Made by a program: the position numbers and the translations under genes | Notes under the pieces: generated by a model | The model's input: only the letters and a program-made list of their open reading frames with translations | Told to the model about the DNA's origin: nothing | The model's database searches: none | Shown: positions 60,536 to 64,000 of the stretch, one piece after another | How the letters are laid out: each line of letters starts with the position of its first letter | Position numbering within the stretch: position 1 is the stretch's first letter | DNA from: CAZIBG01 sp964536985 | Lineage (GTDB): Bacteria > Patescibacteriota > Saccharimonadia > Saccharimonadales > AWTP1-31 | Direction of reading: 5' to 3' | NCBI GenBank assembly: GCA_964536985.1 | Contig: CAZIBG010000001.1 | Span: 62,001-126,000 of the forward strand | Length of the DNA: 64,000 nt

Positions 60536-61597
60536 TTATTTTGCGTCTTTGAGGCTCAAAGCGATCTTACGAGCATCGGTGTCGATGTCGAGAACCTTGA
60601 ACTGCTTCTTTTCGTTGAGCTGGAAGACCTTCTCCGGGTCAGCTCCATCGTCATTGCTCATCTCTGATACATGAACGAGTGCTTCAACGCTTGGGCTAAG
60701 CTGTACGAATGCTCCAAAAGGAGTGATCCGAGTGACCTTACCTTCGACTGTATCGCCCTTGGTAAAGGCTTTAACTTCGTTGAGCCATGGATCCTCTTGC
60801 ATCTGCTTCATGCTGAGGCTTAAGCGATCTTTATCGATAGCGATAATCTTAGCCTTAATGGTCTGACCGTTCTTAACGTATTCACGAGGATCTTCGACAC
60901 GCTCCCAAGAGATTTCGGAAATGTGCACAAGACCTTCAATTCCATCAACGTTTACAAAGGCACCGAAGTCGATGACACCAGTAACAACACCTTCAACTTC
61001 ATCTCCAACTTTTAGTTCAGAGAATCGTGACTGCATGTCGTCTTTAGTTGCTTCCTTCTCGGAGAAGATCAGCTTGTTGTCTTTGCGACTAACGTCTAGG
61101 ACACGTACACGAAGTACTTGTCCGGTAAGAGCGTTAAGCTTCTGTAGGATTTCGTCCTTATCAGCACCCGATACGCGTGGGTAGTGGCCCGCAGCAAGCT
61201 GAGATACAGGCAGGAATCCGCGAATACCTTCCATCTCAACAAGTAGTCCACCACGGTTTGCGTCATAAGGAGTGATCTCTAGAATCTCTCGAGATTCAAA
61301 CATCCGCTGTAGTTCATCCCAACCGCGATCTTTGACGGCACGCTTCATGCTTAATAGTGCATAGCCTTCGTCCATCTCTGGATCTACAACACTTGTAGTG
61401 ACTTTCTCGCCTATTTCGAGTTTTTGGCCGTGACCAATCTCGCGGCGCATGACTACACCGACGCCGTTAGCGCCAAGATCTAGCCACATTTCGTGCTTTC
61501 GTACCGAAGTAATTGTTCCTTCGATAACGTCACCTGTTTTTAGCTGCTTGATTTCACTAGACGCCAGCAACTCGTCCATTGTTAAACTTTTTGACAT
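60536..61597 (-). CDS. rpsA: Ribosomal protein S1 homologue (four S1 domains)
   Basis: 353 aa with four S1 repeats (about residues 15-85, 105-175, 190-260, 275-345); repeats 3 and 4 are the most typical, with the GAFVNVDGIEGLVHISEISW and GAFVQLSPSVEALVHVSEMS cores. E. coli S1 has six. AAGGAGG is 10 nt before ATG 61597. An ATG 9 bases earlier is too close to it. It binds mRNA on the 30S platform. This matters where many mRNAs have no Shine-Dalgarno. Confidence 0.93.
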   Translation of the reverse strand: MSKSLTMDELLASSEIKQLKTGDVIEGTITSVRKHEMWLDLGANGVGVVMRREIGHGQKLEIGEKVTTSVVDPEMDEGYALLSMKRAVKDRGWDELQRMFESREILEITPYDANRGGLLVEMEGIRGFLPVSQLAAGHYPRVSGADKDEILQKLNALTGQVLRVRVLDVSRKDNKLIFSEKEATKDDMQSRFSELKVGDEVEGVVTGVIDFGAFVNVDGIEGLVHISEISWERVEDPREYVKNGQTIKAKIIAIDKDRLSLSMKQMQEDPWLNEVKAFTKGDTVEGKVTRITPFGAFVQLSPSVEALVHVSEMSNDDGADPEKVFQLNEKKQFKVLDIDTDARKIALSLKDAK

Positions 61598-61705
61598 GAA
61601 TTTCATGCCTCCTTATTTCTGCGGCAACCCTTGAGCTGTTTTTCCGATCAGATTTAGGTAGAATTATACTCTGTTACATCCCTGTTGGCAACTGCGCACT
61701 AGGCT

Positions 61706-61734
61706 TTGCCGTGCTGGGCTGCGTAGCCTATACT
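61706..61734 (+). promoter_or_regulatory. Promoter of the ROK gene
   Basis: TTGCCG (61706-61711), a 17-bp spacer, TATACT (61729-61734), then 7 nt to the ATG at 61742 (leaderless). Confidence 0.7.
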
Positions 61735-61741
61735 ACTAGCT

Positions 61742-62560
61742 ATGTATTTAGCGGTAGATATTGGGGCAACAAAGGTACTAATGGCTGTTTTCACATCCAA
61801 AGGCGAAGTAGTTGAACAGTTAAAGTTTGCTACGCCTAAAACCTACGACGGATTTATGAAGGAAGTGGCCAAGCAGCTCCCCAACTTAAAACACAGTGAT
61901 TTCTCTGTTGCAGCAGTGGCCGTACCGGCAAAGTTAGATCGACAACACGGTATCGCCATCGCTTTTGGCAACCGGCCATGGCGCAATGTACCAATCAGTC
62001 ATGATCTAGAAAAACTAGTACGCTGTCCTGTTGTAATCGAAAATGATGCAAAGCTGGCCGCTTTATCCGAAGCAATACTTATCAAAAAAGATTTTAGAAA
62101 AGTACTTTATGTAACTATAAGCACCGGAATAAGTTCTGGACTGGTCATTGATGGTGTACTAGACCCAAATCTGATCGATAGTGAAAGCGGACAAATGTGG
62201 TTTGAACACAACGGAAAGCTGACTCAATGGGAAGACTTTGCATCAGGGCGTGCCATAGTAGAAACATATGGGAAGCGAGCAAGCGAGATAGAGGATGAAG
62301 CTACATGGAAAGTCATTGCACAGAATATTGCACTTGGGCTCAGAGAACTTATAGCGGTCATCCAGCCAGAAGTAATTGTTCTTGGTGGCGGAGTTGGAAC
62401 ACATTACGAAAAATTCAAGTTACCCTTAAGTAAAGAATTAAAAAAATACGAACTACCCATCGCCCCAACACCACCTATCGTTCGCGCTCAGAAGCCCGAG
62501 GAAGCAGTAATCTACGGATGCTTTGAGTTAGCAAAAGGGTTTCATGCCAACGTTGCTTAA
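61742..62560 (+). CDS. ROK-family sugar kinase (glucokinase-like)
   Basis: 272 aa. The phosphate motif is LAVDIGATKV at the N-terminus. The catalytic Asp is in VIENDAKLAAL (END), and the adenosine motif is PEVIVLGGGVGTHY. The family's zinc cluster CxCGxxGCxE is absent: the region reads SGQMWFEHNGKLTQWEDFASG. It may phosphorylate glucose or an N-acetyl sugar. The stop overlaps the next gene by 17 bp. Confidence 0.85.
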   Translation: MYLAVDIGATKVLMAVFTSKGEVVEQLKFATPKTYDGFMKEVAKQLPNLKHSDFSVAAVAVPAKLDRQHGIAIAFGNRPWRNVPISHDLEKLVRCPVVIENDAKLAALSEAILIKKDFRKVLYVTISTGISSGLVIDGVLDPNLIDSESGQMWFEHNGKLTQWEDFASGRAIVETYGKRASEIEDEATWKVIAQNIALGLRELIAVIQPEVIVLGGGVGTHYEKFKLPLSKELKKYELPIAPTPPIVRAQKPEEAVIYGCFELAKGFHANVA

Positions 62561-63011
62561 AGACCTCAGAAAGAGCTTTCCTGCCGTACAGTTCGTCCCA
62601 AGTGATAGCTTTTATTGGTCGCCCCGTAAGCGAGCCGTCCACTACAACCCAGACGTACTTCAAACCAATCAGGGAGACTGGTCACTTCTTCATGAGCTAG
62701 GGCATGCATTGCTGGAACACCAGTCGTTTAACTCAGATTACGAACTGGTCAAACTAGAGTTATCGGCATGGGAAAAGGCTAAAGAGCTGGCCGACAACCA
62801 TGCCATATCAATAGACCCCGACCATATTGAAGACTGCTTGGACAGCTACCGCGACTGGCTGTACCTACGAAGCACATGCCCGACGTGCTCAAACTGCTCT
62901 CAACAGATTGATGCGCATACATATCGTTGTTTCAATTGCAACGGAACATGGCAAGTTTCGTCCTCTAGGAAGTGTCGCTCTTACCGTAAGAAATTAGTAG
63001 TAAAAATATAA
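62544..63011 (+). CDS. Small HELGH metalloprotein with C-terminal zinc ribbon
   Basis: 155 aa. The zincin motif is LLHELGHALLEH (His50, Glu51, His54), as in ImmA/IrrE-type metallopeptidases. Two acidic positions at about 71-72 could supply a third ligand. The C-terminus holds CPTCSNC and CFNC (Cys112, 115, 118, 129, 132), a probable zinc ribbon, with a basic tail. The pairing of a short gluzincin core with a zinc ribbon suggests a DNA- or protein-binding protease, function unknown. It is co-transcribed with the ROK kinase. Confidence 0.65.
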   Translation: MPTLLKDLRKSFPAVQFVPSDSFYWSPRKRAVHYNPDVLQTNQGDWSLLHELGHALLEHQSFNSDYELVKLELSAWEKAKELADNHAISIDPDHIEDCLDSYRDWLYLRSTCPTCSNCSQQIDAHTYRCFNCNGTWQVSSSRKCRSYRKKLVVKI

Positions 63012-63040
63012 AAGAACCTCTGTTACCAGAGGTTCTTTTT
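63011..63040. terminator. Bidirectional terminator
   Basis: AAAGAACCTCTG (63011-63022) pairs with CAGAGGTTCTTT (63027-63038), loop TTAC, with T-run to 63040 and an A-rich stretch on the other side. It lies between convergent genes. Confidence 0.9.
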
Positions 63041-63070
63041 GCACTATCAGTTATTCAGAATGAAAAACGA

Positions 63071-63265
63071 CTAGTTAGCTTTTGTGCGGCGGCTAATACG
63101 GCCACCTTTAGCACCAGCAATACGAGCTAGTTCACGGTTAGCGAAGAAACCGCCTGTGCGACCCTTCTTACCACCTTTAGCACCGATTTTTGCATAAAAA
63201 TCTGCACCATACTTTGACTTGTTAGTTGCTGCAGCTGCTTCGCCGCCTTTTTTTGTTCCAGCCAT
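63071..63265 (-). CDS. KGG-repeat stress protein
   Basis: 64 aa, basic and Gly-rich, with repeats of the type YAKIGAKGGKKG and ARIAGAKGGR plus GFFANRELA. These match the KGG/Con-10-like stress proteins (as in GsiB), which are induced by starvation or drying and are thought to be disordered. GGGAGG precedes the ATG. It is monocistronic. Confidence 0.85.
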   Translation of the reverse strand: MAGTKKGGEAAAATNKSKYGADFYAKIGAKGGKKGRTGGFFANRELARIAGAKGGRISRRTKAN

Positions 63266-63482
63266 AGTCCAGGCCTCCCTTTAAATAAATTAATGCCCCA
63301 CCCAGACTCTGACAGAAGAAAGTGAAAGTTCCACCAGACAATCCTCTTATCCCTTTCAGAATTAATAAAATAGTATCACTGTATTGCGCTAATGTCAATT
63401 ACAATATATGGTATTTAAGGTTTATTTTAGATTCGAGCATTTTCAAGGCCTATTTTTTACAATATTACAACAAAATTGCGGT

Positions 63483-63488
63483 TATAAT
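63483..63488 (+). promoter_or_regulatory. -10 box of the DUF1801 gene
   Basis: TATAAT ends 6 nt before ATG 63495 (leaderless). An upstream in-frame start near 63408 would be ahead of the promoter and is rejected. Confidence 0.65.
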
Positions 63489-63494
63489 TGGTGC

Positions 63495-63851
63495 ATGGAA
63501 ATAAACACAAGCATCAATAATATTGACGACTATATAGCAAACTACCCTACTGGAACCCAAACTATCCTTCAGAAAATTCGCAAAACCATAGCCGCTGCGG
63601 CGCCAGACGCAACAGAGAAGATGAGCTATGGAATACCGACCTTTTACCTTAATGGTAATCTTGTACACTTTGGAGCATACCCTAGGCATATTGGGTTCTA
63701 CCCTGGTGCTCAAGCTATAGCCGACTTCGCCGACCGTATCAAGCAATACAACACTTCCAAGGGCACAATTCAATTCCAGCTCAATGAGCCAATCCCCTAC
63801 GACCTCATCTCAGAAATAACCCGTTACAATGTGGCCTCCAGAGCAAAATAA
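63495..63851 (+). CDS. DUF1801/YdhG-like protein
   Basis: 118 aa. The motifs IDDYIANYPTGTQTILQKIRKTI, EKMSYGIPTFYLNGNLVHFGAYPRHIGFYPG and GTIQFQLNEPIPYDLI match the DUF1801 family (YdhG-type). The proteins are small and cytoplasmic, with no established activity. The stop touches that of the convergent gene at 63852. Confidence 0.85.
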   Translation: MEINTSINNIDDYIANYPTGTQTILQKIRKTIAAAAPDATEKMSYGIPTFYLNGNLVHFGAYPRHIGFYPGAQAIADFADRIKQYNTSKGTIQFQLNEPIPYDLISEITRYNVASRAK

Positions 63852-64000
63852 CTACTTCTTCTGGAAGAATACCAACTTGTAGCCGTCTGGGTCTCGAATT
63901 ACAAACTCCCTGTTTCCCCATGGCCAGTCTTTTGGCTCGCTAGACGGCTTCAGACCCTTTTCTACGGCTCCTGCGTAGAACTCGTCTACATTCTCCACTT
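63852..64000 (-). CDS. VOC/glyoxalase-superfamily protein (5' end outside window)
   Basis: Only the last 49 codons or so are visible. The sequence ends with GNREFVIRDPDGYKLVFFQKK, which has the Asp-Pro-Asp-Gly-x-x-x and Phe strand pattern of VOC-fold domains (glyoxalase, bleomycin-resistance and related). Without the rest the activity cannot be judged. Confidence 0.8.
   Translation of the reverse strand, partial: VENVDEFYAGAVEKGLKPSSEPKDWPWGNREFVIRDPDGYKLVFFQKK

Noticed and set aside
1..64000. tRNA, rRNA, CRISPR array, insertion sequences, prophage
   Set aside because: I looked for T-loop signatures, tandem repeats with spacers, transposase motifs and integrases and saw none that could be supported.

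Overview
The window looks like a chromosomal stretch of a small-genome, single-membrane bacterium, most likely Saccharibacteria (TM7) or a close relative in the Patescibacteria. This is an inference. It rests on the very tight gene packing, the many overlapping or abutting stops, and a reduced but standard core gene set. It also rests on a class-E-like sortase without outer-membrane genes, a heliorhodopsin (a family of single-membrane microbes), a B12-dependent class II ribonucleotide reductase, and several small membrane proteins of a style common in that phylum. UGA is read as stop: RF2 (prfB) is present and intact, which argues against the recoded SR1/Gracilibacteria.

Layout: 1-2752 (minus) is a cell-wall hydrolase with CHAP domain plus FtsX and FtsE. 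2841-14736 holds a sugar mutarotase-like gene and housekeeping genes (prfB, M16 peptidase, secA, hpf, serS, a PD-(D/E)XK nuclease, rsmE, an RlmD-like methylase). 14746-15555 is a heliorhodopsin. 15620-19202 carries a sortase, msrA, a DUF427 protein and an FtsX/MacB-type ABC exporter. 19233-29608 is a long minus-strand translation/envelope block (lysS, csaA, greA, proS, CPBP protease, rseP, uppS, frr, tsf, rpsB). It is interrupted by a plus-strand sugar-transferase-like gene where pyrH often lies. 29791-32065 is rpmE, prfA, prmC. 32062-36413 is htrA, a membrane protein, lepB, parB and parA. 36653-40816 is rplU and a GNAT-ileS operon behind a T-box leader.

40825-44449 is the most unusual region. 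Two paralogous TrmB-like regulators face each other tail to tail. Each is divergent from an outward target: an SDR oxidoreductase on one side, and on the other a protein fusing a copy of the regulators' effector domain (without the DNA-binding domain) to an SRPBCC ligand-binding domain. Both divergent promoter regions carry the same TGTC-N10-GACA motif, 5-6 bp upstream of the target's -35 box. 44493-61597 returns to core genes: nrdJ, nrdR, ftsZ, ftsA, map, adk, yqeY, rpsU, priA, def, fmt, infB, rpsA and two unrecognised proteins. 61742-64000 holds a ROK kinase, a small HELGH metalloprotein, a KGG stress protein, a DUF1801 protein and the C-terminal end of a VOC-family protein.

A recurring genome-scale signal is leaderless transcription. 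About twenty genes have a -10 hexamer (TATAAT, TATACT and similar) ending 6-8 nt before the start codon and no Shine-Dalgarno. Genes inside operons usually have an AAGGAG-type site instead. This pattern decides several start codons here. No tRNA, rRNA, CRISPR array, insertion sequence or prophage was seen.
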